A DNA stretch of 64,000 bases from Dastarcus helophoroides (GCA_028583605.1 CM053332.1:18269555-18333554), one strand, 5' to 3'. Positions 32,264 to 43,458 are shown, counted from the first letter of the stretch. Notes: generated by a model not told the origin, from the sequence alone. A program made the numbers and translations.

Positions 32264-34030
32264 ATTTTGGTGAAACGGACTGATCCTTGGTTATCTTCAA
32301 AAATTAAAATATAAAACTTGTCCCCTGAAACCAAGAAAGACTAGAAAACACAACAAAGGTTGCTCTAATGTGTTTCGACAGCCAAGCTATCATCTTCAGA
32401 GAGATATCTCCCAAGAGATATATTCAGAGAGATATCTCTCTGAAGATGATAGCTTGGCTATCGAAATGCGTTAGAGTAAACTTTGTTGTGTTTTCTAATC
32501 TTTCTTGGTTTCAGTAGACAAGTTTTATATTTTAATTTGATGAATGAAACCAAGAAAGATTAAAAAACACAACAAAGGTTGCTCTAATGCGTTTCGACAG
32601 CCAAGCTATCATCTTCAGAGAGATATCTCCAGAGAGATATATTCAGAGAGATATATTCAGAGAGATATATTCAGAGAGATATCTCTCTGAAGATGATAGC
32701 TTGGCTATCGAAACGCGTTGGAGCAACCTTTGTTGGGTTTTCTAATCTTTCTTGGTTTCAGGGGACAAGTTTTATATTTCAATTTGGTGAATGAAACCAA
32801 GAAAGATTAAAAAACACAACAAAGGTTGCTCTAATGCGTTTCGACAGCTAAGCTATCATCTTCAGAGAGATATCTTCCGAGAGATATATTCAGAGAGATA
32901 TCTCTCGAGAGATATATTCAGAGAGATATCTCTCTGAAGATGATAGCTTCGCTATCGAAACGCGTTAGAGCAACCTTTGTTGGGTTTTCTAATCTTTCTT
33001 GGTTTCAGGAGACAAGTTTTTTATTTCAATTTAATGAATGAAACCAAGAAAGATTAAAAAACACAACAAAGGTTGCTCTAATGCGTTTCCACAGCCAAGC
33101 TATCATCTTCAGAGAGATATCTCCAGAGAGATATATTCAGAGAGATATATTCAGAGAGATATATTCAGAGAGATATCTCTCTGAAGATGATAGCTTGGCT
33201 ATCGAAACGCGTTAGAGCAACCTTTGTTGGGTTTTCTAATCTTTCTTGGTTTCAGGGGACAAGTTTTATATTTCAATTTGATGAATGAAACCAAGAAAGA
33301 TTAAAAAACACAACAAAGGTTGCTCTAATGCGTTTCGACAGCCAAGCTATCATCTTCAGAGAGATATCTCCAGAGAGTATATCTTCAGAGAGATATCTCT
33401 CTGAAGATGATAGATAGCTTGGCTATCGAAACGCGTTAGAGCAACCTTTGTTGGGTTTTCTAATCTTTCTTGGTTTCAGGGGACAAGTTTTATAGCTCAA
33501 TTTGATGAATGAGACCAAGAAAGATTAAAAAACACAACAAAGGTTGCTCTAATGCCTGTTGACAGCTAAGCTATCATCTTCAGAGAGATATATTCAGAGA
33601 GATATCTCTCTGAAGATGATAGCTTGGCTATCGAAACGCGTTAGAGCAACCTTTGTTGTGTTTTCTAGTCTTTCTTGGTTTCAGCAAACAGGTTTTATAT
33701 TTTAATTTTTGAAGATAACCAAGGACCAGTCCGTTCCACCAAAATAACACGTTAAAAACAATTTTTATTTTTGAAATTTCTTATCTTGACAGGTTTCAGG
33801 AGATAAGTTTTATATTTCAATTTGATGAATGAAACCAAGAAAGATTAAAAAACACAACAAAGGTTGCTCTAATGCGTTTCGGCAGCCAAGCTATCATCTT
33901 CAAAGATATATCTCCAGAGAGTTATCTTCAGAGAGATATCTCTCTGAAGATAATAGCTTGGCTGTCGAAACTCGTTAGAGCAACCTCTGTTGTGTTTTTT
34001 AATCTTCTTGGTTTCAGGGGGTAAGTTTTA
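32264..34030 (+). repeat. Array of seven long hairpins (family 2)
   Basis: Seven palindromic units start at GAAACCAAG (or GAGACCAAG) near 32327, 32546, 32793, 33040, 33287, 33511 and 33831, with periods of 219-247 bp for the first six. Each has a left arm (AACAAAGGTTGCTCTAATGC, then CAGCCAAGCTATCATCTTCAG) and a right arm inverse to it, with 80-90 bp paired and few mismatches. Loops are made of repeated CAGAGAGATATAT motifs and vary in length. Units are joined by GACAAGTTTTATATTTCAAT. The first is preceded by the outer end TTTTGGTGAAACGGACTG (32267) and the sixth followed by its inverse (about 33710-33748). A transcript would form a chain of stem-loops. Each right arm carries CTGAAGATGATAGC and GAAACGCGTTAGAG. 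Confidence 0.88.
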
Positions 34031-34187
34031 TATTTCAACCGTGTTATTTAAAAGGGAAATAGAAATTAATGATTAGCCACCTCTTAATATTAAAGGCTTA
34101 GGTGTATTTTCACACCTTTTTGCAAGTTTTCAGTCTGTTTCCAAGTTTAAAAAAAGTTGCCTCAAAATGGCACACCCTAATAAACAT

Positions 34188-35130
34188 ATGTCGTAAAACG
34201 CTTCGTTTTCCAGTTACAGAGTGTGCAAGGTTAGTTCCTGATTATAGTTTTTTATAAACAATGGCGAAACGTACAGATAATTAAATGAAATTTTGCCCAA
34301 TCGATACTTTTACGCCCCTTTCCAAAAATGTAAGAATTAATTAATATAACTTAACTAGTGCATTCAGAGGGTGGTGCTTAAAATGTGCCCAATTTATTTG
34401 GTGTGCATTTTCGTCGCAGTTCAGTAACAAAAATTTAAGCTACAAACGTTTCTACATAAAAAAGGTACTTTTACTCAAATTTGATACTGCCAACGGTTTT
34501 CGAGTAAAATGCATTTTTATATCTCGATGCATTAAAAACGCTCGCCCAAAAATCTCGAATGTGACACATAGTTGGCTTTGAAAAAAAGGTAATTGTAAAT
34601 CTGAACTTCTGAAGGAAGCAACTGATGAAAAAAGTGATAATCAGTATAAATAAAATTTAGGAGCTTTGAACTATTTACCAAAATTTTTAATTGAAAAACT
34701 GAGTTTGAAAAAGTACTGTTATATTCAAGTCAACACTCAAAGAATCTCTGAATTGGAATTTAAAACCTTGACAGAAAATTCTGACGTTTCTGAAAAAAAT
34801 CGAAATATAGGGATTGGATCGAAATTTAAATTTATTTCTTCAATGGGAAGGTGAGCCAGTAGTTGTGGCCTCTGTGGTATGTAGCAAGTAAAGAAGAAGA
34901 GGTATCAAAAGAATGCTAAGAAATCAAATTAAAGGGCGTATCAGCTAGAAATATTTTTAGTGCACAGGGTGGTTCAAAATTAGAATGCTCTAAATTTTGG
35001 AATACCCTGTATATTATTATCCTTTCTGATAGAGTATTTCATTCGCAATATAATGGTGCCAGGTTTTTTTAATTTGCAAAAATTGCAAACTCTGCATTTT
35101 TCAATAGCCCATAATTGACTTTTTTTTCAG
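34188..35130. other. No gene recognised
   Basis: AT-rich spacer. An ACAGGGTGG and ATACCCTGTA pair at about 34974-35012 resembles Tc1-type ends only 40 bp apart, possibly a deletion remnant. Confidence 0.45.
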
Positions 35131-35134
35131 AACA

Positions 35135-35312
35135 CACAAAAATTGAAATTCAAAACTTGTCCCCTAAAACCAAGAAGATGATAGCTTGGCTGTCGAAACG
35201 TGTTAAAGCAACCTTTGTTATGCTTTTTAATCTTTCTTGGTTTCAGGGGACAAGATTTGTATTTCAATTTTTGAGGATAACCAAGGACCAGTCCGTTCCA
35301 CCAAAATCGGAA
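35135..35312 (+). repeat. Hairpin family 2 copy
   Basis: Starts AAATTGAAATTCAAAACTTG, keeps AAGATGATAGCTTGGCTGTC and GAAACGTGTTAAAG, and ends CCAAGGACCAGTCCGTTCC. Most of the left arm and the CTG of the core are deleted. A further outer-end fragment lies at 35555-35625. Confidence 0.75.
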
Positions 35313-35319
35313 CACCCAG

Positions 35320-37240
35320 TTTATAATTTATTGAAATATGATTTAAAATGAAACTAATTTCTATGAGGTTATTTTTTAATGGTTTCTAAGTTAAAAAAAA
35401 ACATTTTTGGGGAAATGCATATATGATAGAATCACACTGAGTTACTCTGTTAAAGAAATTTAAAAGCGACATTCTACGATTGATAAAACAAAATAATTTT
35501 GGCACGAAATGCATCCAAAATAATTTTTTTTTATAACTCTTGAAATCAATGGCTACATTACCTTCGTATTTCAAGATTTGTGTTTCAATTTTTGAATAAT
35601 CAAGGACTAGTCCCTTCCACCAGAAGGCTACATTGTATACAATTAAATTTTTCTTGAGATCCTTCAAGTTGAAATAAAAGCATTTTTTTGAAAAAGGTAA
35701 TCAGTCCACTATTACAGTTGTAGGTCAGAGTTTAAGGTCATGGTGTTCAATATACTTAAATTTTTAACAAACTGCGTTATAGCATGAGTAAATATGTCCA
35801 AAAAATTTTCAACTCAACCCATACCTGGTTTTTATACCGTAATTTCCAGCTTAGCCGAAAAGTACCAATTTTCTAATCGCATTTTTTTCTTTTAATTTAT
35901 AAATTCCATTACGATGTGATGTGGAGAAGCACAAAAGGTCAATTTTGCCGCGAAAACATTCGAATACCATGACTGAATACTGCGGCAGTTAAGCACATCA
36001 CGTTTCATGAATCGGCGCTTCAAATGAATGGTCTTTCCGACGCCAGAGACGCTCGAGTTTCGACGCTACACGCGATACTGTAGCGGTGGCGGCAGATGCG
36101 AACCTTTTCGCGGCTTTGCGGCATGGTGGCGGCCCCTGACGGCGGGCTAAAACACCCTCTTACCTACCGCTAATTTTATACGTGCGCGGTCGGTTTATGT
36201 CCAAGCCATCCCGGCTGGATCGTGATGAAGAAGGGTTTTCGTTCCTAAGTGTACGTCTGAATTGAGTCATCGACCGGGTTTATTGTCTATTACATTTTAC
36301 AGTTTATCAGATAAAGTCTATGCGTAATGCCGACACTAGACAGTTTAATGGATGTAATGGAAATAAAATGATTTGGGGAACTTGGCTAAATTGGAAACGA
36401 TGCTATTAAGGTGATTTTAATGGTCCCGTCGGTTCAGTTAAGGCCTAAATTTAGGTATTCTATAATCAAATTGTAAATCGACGTAATTTTAAAGCACGAT
36501 TTTTTTTGTGATAGGGTGAAAGAGTCTTCAGGTGGTTGTTGGGAAATCGTTAAAGTATTGGCTGATGGTTCCCACAAATGGAGTCTCGTACCAATGCTAT
36601 AGGGAGCAGTTGATAGACCAAATCAAATTATTTTTTTTATTTATGTAATTGAACCCTTATCTCAGTTTTCTTGTGTAATCATTGAAAAATGATTGAGTTG
36701 TCTATTCTTAAATAAACACTTTTTTATACAGGCAATAGTAATATTCATGGACCTCTCGTATGTAAATTTTTTCAACCTTGTTTTGTGTATTTGCAGATCC
36801 TTACTAATTTTTAGAACTCGTTATTTAGTTCGGAATTTGACAGTCGCCCATAAAATTGCACATCTCAAAACTTACCGTTTCATCCCCCTTAAGTACGTCT
36901 AACTTTAAAATAAAGTTTGATGACCCTTATTTACTCGTGAAGTGGAGTTGTTATAGCAATTTCTGTCCACTCCTTTTAAACTGTCTAAAGTCTGAAGTAC
37001 CCTCCGTATTTTCGTTAGATGGCATGAAGATGTTAAATTTTAATTGATTTAAATATTTTAGACCTCGTTAACCATTTTTTGCTTGTCCAAGTTTAATTTT
37101 TTATTGTTGTTGTTGCTTTATGTACATGCCCAATCCCAAAATATCGAAATTAGGAAGAATTATATTTTCAGATTAGAGGAAACTTATTTAAACTGTTAAT
37201 TTATTTCACAAAAAATTAATCGTCAATAAATTAGTATTTA
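35320..37240. other. Low-repeat region with a GC-rich island
   Basis: No coding region recognised. The island at about 35920-36260 is far richer in G+C and CpG than anything around it. The remainder (36270-37240) is AT-rich with short frames only. Confidence 0.5.
35920..36260. other. GC- and CpG-rich island
   Basis: Contains GCGGTGGCGGCAGATGCG, GCGGCATGGTGGCGGCCCCT and CGTGCGCGGTCGGTTTATG in a window otherwise dominated by A and T. It has no long open frame, no terminal repeats and no second copy here. It could be the promoter or 5' exon of a host gene or a fragment of an unknown element; nothing decides this. Confidence 0.5.
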
Positions 37241-37249
37241 CCCACACAG

Positions 37250-38142
37250 CAGTGGCGGCTGGTCTTAAAGAGCGCAAGAGCGCGCGCTCCTCGTGAAATG
37301 AGCGATCTATTCTTTTTGTTTAATGTAAAAGACTTGGATTTATCACATTTTTAAACACCAAATAATGACATACCTATTAACTAATAATACTTGTGAATGA
37401 CTTGGAGTAAAATACATCAACGTTTGATTCCGTTATACATATTAAATATTATAAGGAAATTTAAATAAGTTGGTGCGCGCAGAAATATGCACCTAGCGAG
37501 GGTGCCGTGCGATGCCTATCTACGGTCTTCACGGGATGCGGAGAAATAAACTACAGAACACCACATTAAAGCTAGCTCGGGGTACGCCGCTCCGCGCATG
37601 TGCGATATTGCCAAATGGTGAGTACGAGTCAGAGTTTGGAGTGTGTATTTACGTTTATGATGCTAAATGCGTAGGTCCCGGCTGATCTGATTGCGATTGT
37701 TAATTGTGCCGCTTCTAGGCCTAACTGCCAATAGTACCGCTATTCACAAAGAGATAGCAGTACCCAATCTAGGATCTAATTATTCATTTATAGATTTGGA
37801 TTTAAACAATTTTGATGAGAAAGTAATGAAGACTTTATTTCTTTAAAAGATCGTAGAGCGGATTTTGTTTTAAAAAATATTTTTGTTTTGTTTTTGTAGA
37901 GTTTAATTAGAACCTTGTAATAAAATATATTTTATTTTCAAATGCAGTTTTCATGAAATGGAGATTATAAGATGGTAATTAAATTTAATTCGTAAAAATA
38001 CTATTAAATATCACACCTTTTGTGTCACTTTTGTTTCTCTTAAATTTAATATCTTGCTATGACACTGGATTCACCTAAACTCTAAACTACTAATATTTTT
38101 GCGTCTGCGCACCCCCTGTCAAAAAGTCACCAGCCGCCACTG
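37250..38142. mobile_element. hAT-like non-autonomous element, copy 2
   Basis: Begins CAGTGGCGGCTGGT, ends in the inverse ACCAGCCGCCACTG (14 bp), and is flanked by perfect 8-bp duplications CCACACAG (37242-37249 and 38143-38150). Interior of 893 bp has no transposase frame; the left subterminal part holds GAGCGCAAGAGCGCGCGC. It shares outermost bases with copies 1 and 3 but not the interior, so it is a different subfamily. Confidence 0.92.
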
Positions 38143-39439
38143 CCACACAGGCCCTTTCTACTGAACACAGATGGTTTTTTTTTTGAAGTTTGTTAACGTT
38201 AATTACCACGGACATGAAACCTGAACAAAGAACTCCCCGATTTTCAATTTCGTTTGGTGCATATTCGGAATCTTACACATTCTTAGAACTAGATTTCTAA
38301 GGTGAAAATTTGACTGTCCTTTGTAAAATTGTATATAATTCCATCGTTCCTTACAACGCCTGTTTTCAAGATTTTGTTCGATCAACCTTACTTACTTGTG
38401 AAGTTGTATTTTCTTATAAGAATTTTTGTATAGATATTTCAAAAGTGTCTGAAGTCTGCATTGTAGTCAGATGCAGTGGCGGCTTGCGCATAGGCACTGT
38501 GGAACTGCAGCACCCCCAATTCCGCTTAAGAGTTTTTCTCAAAATTTTCCGAAGACTTTTCCTTAAACAATTTTTTGTAGAGATTTTAAAGTCTCTCTGA
38601 TTTCTTTTTATAGAAATGTCAAGTTTCTTTTACGAAATTACGGGATTTTAAAATCTATTTTAATTTTCTTTCTAATTTTGGTAAAAATTTTGAGAAAATA
38701 ATTAAAATTTCAAAATAAAATCTAAATCTAACTATTCTTGCATTTTAATATTAATAATTTAATAGCGAATATTCAAGTTTTTACCTGAAACTTTCTTGTA
38801 AAAAAAATTGTGAGTTTCATTTTAGATATTTCGATTTAATTAGGTTTCAATTTTTTAAAATATTTTATGAAAAGAATTTTCTTTATAAATTCATGTTTTT
38901 TCTGAAAATTTTCTCCTTAAGATTTTTTCTGGAAATTTCAACTTCTCCATATTTTATGTTTCTCTAATTTCCTTTAAAAATGTCAAGTTTTTTTTTACTA
39001 GACTTTGGCATTTCATAGTTCATTTTATTTTCTAATTTTAAAAAAAAGGTTTCGCAAAAAATCCTACAATTTCAATAAAAATGTCAACATTTTGGAAAAA
39101 ACGAAGAAGTTTTAAGAAAAAATTTAATTTTCAACTGCTTTCGCATTTCGATATTTTTCTAAATGAAATAACAACCGAGTCTCGGATTATTTTGGTAAAA
39201 TTTCAATTTCTACCTTTTTGTGAAGATATTTTAAAATTTTTCTCAAATTTCGATTTTCTCTAAGAAATTTTTTTAGAATTTCGACTTGTGGTGGAAATTT
39301 TGTCTTTAAAATATTTTTTCTTGTAAAAATTTTGATTTCCCTAATTTGTTTTAGAAATGTTAAAGTTTTTCACGAAATGTTAATATTTTAACGTCGCTTT
39401 TATTTTGTAATTTTGATAAGAAACTGAAAATTATTAAGC

Positions 39440-39870
39440 ACTAGCTGGCCTCTGGCGTACTTCGTTCCACCTCAGAATTAATAAGTATTGTGTTAACTCA
39501 TTAGCTGAATTAAATTTACATTAAAATATTTAATACGCTCGTCCGTTTCCATGAAGCCTATGCAAAAAACCGTTGAAAAACGGGCCATACTCAAAACAGG
39601 TAGAGTGCCATCTACTGGAAATTGATTACAACACATTTACGGTTAGTGTAGATTGCGGTACATTTCTATCATGTTCCTATTATGAATTAGAGATGGCGTT
39701 GTACACGGATTCCCTATAAAACATGTGGATTTTTCAATATTTTAGTCTTTATTCTGCTATTCGAGGCCGAGACAAATCTAACAAAGGTAAAGAACATAAA
39801 AATCCGTTCAGCCATTCTGGAGTTATAAATGGTGTAACTAACACGACATTGTTTTATGTATGTAGATAAA
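39440..39870 (+). repeat. RTE-like LINE/SINE 3' fragment
   Basis: Begins CACTAGCTGGCCTCTGGCG and ends with a CCGTTCAGCCATTCTGGAG segment and a TTTTATGTATGTAGA end, which resembles 3' ends of insect RTE-type elements and their SINEs. It sits exactly where the surrounding AT array changes strand composition. Confidence 0.6.
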
Positions 39871-40315
39871 TTTAGGAGAAAATAAACTTCCAAATTTGCA
39901 TGAAAATAAGAAAATTTTGAGAAAAATATTGAAACTTCAAGAAAAAATGAACCTTGTAAATTTCAACATTTGTTGCAATTTAATTTTCTCTAAAAAAAAT
40001 ACTACTACTGTAGGACCAAAGAAAATTCTGAAACAAAATTTCCAATTTTTCTAAAAATGTTAAATTTATTCTTGAAATTCTCAAGTTCGAGTTTAAAGAT
40101 TAGGAGCAAATTTTGAAGACTAAAGCAGACAATATTTCTAGGAAAAGTTGGAATTTCTTATTTGTATACAAAATTTTTGAAATAAAGTAACAATTTGGGA
40201 ATCAAAAAAAAAAACAATTTTTAAAAATAAATTAATTGTCAAAAATATTCTTAAAAATTTGACTTATAAAGTGGTAATTATTGACATTTTCGAGAAAAAG
40301 AGTCAACATTTCAAG

Positions 40316-40470
40316 TAGATCTAACAAGATCGAAACCGGTATTTGGTTTCCAAACTTCGAATCTAATAAATGTTCAAACCTATTGGTCTGTGCATTATAG
40401 AATCCTTGTCTTCTGGGAACTCTTCTAGAGAGCAACCGCTTCGCTAGGTGGCAGTGTTTCAACTATTGGT
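40316..40470 (+). mobile_element. Hammerhead retroposon fragment
   Basis: 155 bp flanked by perfect 8-bp direct repeats ATTTCAAG (40308-40315 and 40471-40478). It begins at stem II of the ribozyme (GATCTAACAAGATCGAAACC), keeps the palindromic ACCGGT and the TTTGG after the predicted cleavage site, and ends at CAACTATTGGT, short of the usual 3' end. CTGACGA is missing, so it cannot self-cleave alone. Confidence 0.78.
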
Positions 40471-42886
40471 ATTTCAAGAAGAGTCTTAAAAATTTCGAAA
40501 TTAAAAGCAATTAAAATGTTGCTGAAAATAAATCAACAGTTTTTAATGCTTGGAGTCAATATTTTTAGATTAAAATTTAAATTTTGACATTTTATTTGTA
40601 CATAAACTGCAAGTCATTTTTCGAAATTTGTTTTAAAGCTTCGCACATTTTTAAAAATCGAAATGTTTGTTACTAGGAGTAAGATTTATTTTAATATAAT
40701 AATAAATAAATAATAAATATAATAATAATAATAACACCAAAAAATTTAAATTAAAAAGGAAAAAAATACCAGTTACAAAAAATAAAACCAAAGTTATCAG
40801 AAAAGCCAAAATTTTGAAAAGAGTGGAATTATTAAAAATTTCGAAATTTTCACAGAAAGTCAAATTTCCAAAGGAAAATTAAGATTTTGAAAAAACTTAA
40901 TATTTTGAAAAAAAAAATTAAATTTTTAAAATAGTTGATATTTTCAATAATTTTGAGAATGGAAAAAGGCAATAGTTTGGAAAAATATTGACATTTAAAA
41001 TATAATTGCCGAATTTTTGAATTAAATTTTCAAAGAAGGTGATTTTTTTAATATTGGTGAAAACTCAAAATAATGAAAAATTCGTAATTATCAAAAAGGT
41101 TTAAATTTTGATAGGGTAACATTTTGGAAAAAGTCGAAATTTTGAGTAAGTTCAAATTTAAAATAAAAACTCTCTTTTTTTAAAAGTTGAAGATTTAATT
41201 GGAAATGTTTAAATAAAAATTATAAATAATATTTTGAAAAAAGTTCGGACTTTAAAAAAAAAGTCAAGTTTTTAAAAAGAGTCGAAATTTTGAAAAAAAA
41301 GTCGACCTTTTGAAATGGAATCGAAATTTTACGAATTAAGTTGAAAATTTCAAAATAAGTTTTTAAAAAATGTCTCACTTAAAAGAAAAATCAAAATTTT
41401 CAAATAAAGGATCGACAGTTTGCAAAGAATGTCGAAATTTTGGAAAAAAAGTCGACCTTTTGAAATGGAATCGAAATTTTTAGAAAAATTCGAAATTTTA
41501 CGAATTAGTTGAAAATTTTAATATAAGTTTTTAAAAAATGTCTCACTTAAAAGAAAAATCAAAATTTTCAAATAAAGGATCGACTATTTGCAAAGAATGT
41601 CGAAATTTTGAAAATAGTTTTAATTAAAAAAATAGCCGAAACTTTTAAGTTTTCCAAACATTTTTAATTTTGAAAAATAGCTAAAATTTTGAACAATTCG
41701 AACATTTGAAAAAACCAAAATTTTCAGCAAAGTGGGAATTAAAAAAGGTTGAAAATTTTAGGAAAGTGCAGATCTAAGAAAAGGCTAACATTTTCAAGAA
41801 AAAGCCGACATTTTTTGACACTTTGATCTTTCTAAATTTTGAGAAATATACGAAATATATGAAAAATTTAACGATAAGGCAAAAATTTCAAAAACTTTCA
41901 AATTTCCAAAGAAGTCAGAATTTTGAAAATGAAGAAATTTTCAAACTAATAACTTGAAATTTTATAGTCGAAATTAAAAAAAAATATATCAAAACATGGA
42001 CACATTCAAAAAAAATTTTTGGAAGTTAAAATATTGAACCAAAGTTGAAGATTCTTTAAAAAAGATTAAAATTTTAGGTCAACAAAATTAAAATTTTGAA
42101 AAATTGTTAAACGTCAATATTTAAAAATAAAATCGAATTTTTAAAAGAATTTCGAATATTAAAAAGTAGTACAAAAAACAAAAATAATCAAAAATGTGAA
42201 AAAAGTCGACATTTTATAAAATTTTTCCATTTCAAAAGATCGAAACTTTGCCAAAAGTCAAAATTTAAAAAAGTGGTTGACATTAAAAAACAGTTGAAAT
42301 TATTAAAAATCGAAATTTTTAATAAAAATATCATAATTTCTCAAAAAAAAAATGATGAAATTTTGAAATTTTAAAAAGGATCGAAAATTTAAAAAATCAA
42401 AAGTCCAATTTAAAAATTTTTTACGTTTTCAGAAAAAGTAAAAATTTTCAAATGCTGAACATTTTCTAAAAATGTTCTAAATTAAAAAAAAATACACAAA
42501 AAAGCAAAACACCGAAAAGTGTAAATATTTTCAAAAATGGAGATATTTTTAAAAGAGTATACACAGATTTTCGGAAAAGTCAATACTTAAAATAAAATAA
42601 AGTTGAAATTATAAGAAAAAAGTCTAAATTTCGAGTTCAATCGAAATTTGGAAAAAATCCAGCCTTTCAAAAAACGCGACATTATTCGAAAATTTTCGTT
42701 CTCAAGGTTTTCTAGGAAATCTAAAATTTTCGAAAAGTTAGAATTTGAAAATGTTGAAATTTTTAAGTTGTAAATTTTAAAAAGTTAAAATTGTTAAGAA
42801 ATCGACACTTTGGATTAAACATAAAACGCTAAACGTTGTCGCAGCACCCCCATTACTTTTGGCTACGAGCCGCCACTGGTCAGATG

Positions 42887-43146
42887 GCATAAACATGTTT
42901 ACTTTAAACTGATTTAAATACTCTAGTCACCGGCACCGTTAACCTTTAAAATTAACGTCGACAAAATAATTAGAGTGCAAATCAAACCCTGTTTAAGGTA
43001 TATCTAGTAATTCTTTTTGTTGCTTATTGTAACTAAATTGTTAAATTGTAGCAAGTAAATTCCTTCACTTTCTATTTGATACTGACTCATTAAACATCGA
43101 CGTTTCTATTATTTATTGATAGTATCGATACGTCTCTTAAGCAAAT
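42887..43146. other. Non-coding spacer
   Basis: Nothing recognised between the hAT-like element and the next retroposon copy. Confidence 0.5.
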
Positions 43147-43158
43147 ATTGATATCATG

Positions 43159-43458
43159 TATTATAATGCACAAACCAATAGATTTGAACATTTATTAGAT
43201 TCAAAGTTTGGCAGCCAAATACCGGTTTCGATCTTGTTAGATCGAAACCGATATTTGGTTTCCAAACTTTGAATCTAATGAATGTTTAAACCTATTGGTC
43301 TGTGCATTAGAATCCTTGTCTTCTGGGAATTTTTTCCTAAGAGCAACCGCTGCGCCAGGTGGCAGTGTTTCAACTGTTGGTAGTTCAGCTACCTATGATT
43401 CACTATTCACGCCTGGAGGGCTGCATGAATTTGTAGTCTAGGTTGCATTCTATTTGCA
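43159..43458 (+). mobile_element. Hammerhead retroposon copy with snap-back 5' end
   Basis: 300 bp flanked by 12-bp direct repeats ATYGATATCATG (43147-43158 and 43459-43470, one mismatch). The left ~80 bp is an inverted copy of the unit from GTGCATTATA back to stem II; the rest reads forward from GAAACCGATATTTGG to TTGCATTCTATTTGCA. The inversion joint lies at stem II, the same place where the 40316 fragment begins. The CTGACGA half of the core is absent. Confidence 0.8.

Larger units (their letters stand above)
30780..34179. mobile_element. TAGGGTG-ended foldback element, non-autonomous
   Basis: Ends TAGGGTGCGCCATTTTGAG (left) and, inverted on the right, TAGGGTGTGCCATTTTGAGG, flanked by perfect 8-bp duplications ATAAACAT (30772-30779 and 34180-34187). 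The arms are inverted copies of about 550 bp: left 30780-31345; right 31925-32245 plus 34040-34179. A solo LTR (31367-31920) sits near the hinge, and a family 2 hairpin array (about 32264-34030) splits the right arm. No coding sequence. End sequence and TSD length match the transposase-bearing element at 4285-6914, which may be a source of mobilising activity (inference). Confidence 0.88.
38474..42878. mobile_element. hAT-like non-autonomous element, copy 3 (expanded)
   Basis: Starts CAGTGGCGGCTTGCGCATAG and ends inverted to CAGTGGCGGCTCGTAGCC, with perfect 8-bp duplications GTCAGATG (38466-38473 and 42879-42886). Both ends match copy 1 (1874-3606) in opposite orientation. At 4405 bp it is far longer than copy 1. 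The interior is degenerate AT array: T-rich (like TTTTCTCAAATTTCG) to about 39420, then A-rich (GAAATTTTGAAAAAAGTCG) from about 39880 to 42830. Two later insertions lie inside: an RTE-type 3' end (39440-39870) and a hammerhead retroposon fragment (40316-40470). No coding sequence. Confidence 0.92.

Noticed and set aside
32264..34030. CRISPR-like array
   Set aside because: The regular spacing comes from large palindromes with near-identical spacers in eukaryotic transposon-rich DNA; no unique spacers and no cas genes.
34974..35012. 40-bp Tc1-like element with ACAGGGTGG and ATACCCTGTA ends
   Set aside because: Too short to be an element in itself and without a defined TA duplication; at most a deletion remnant.
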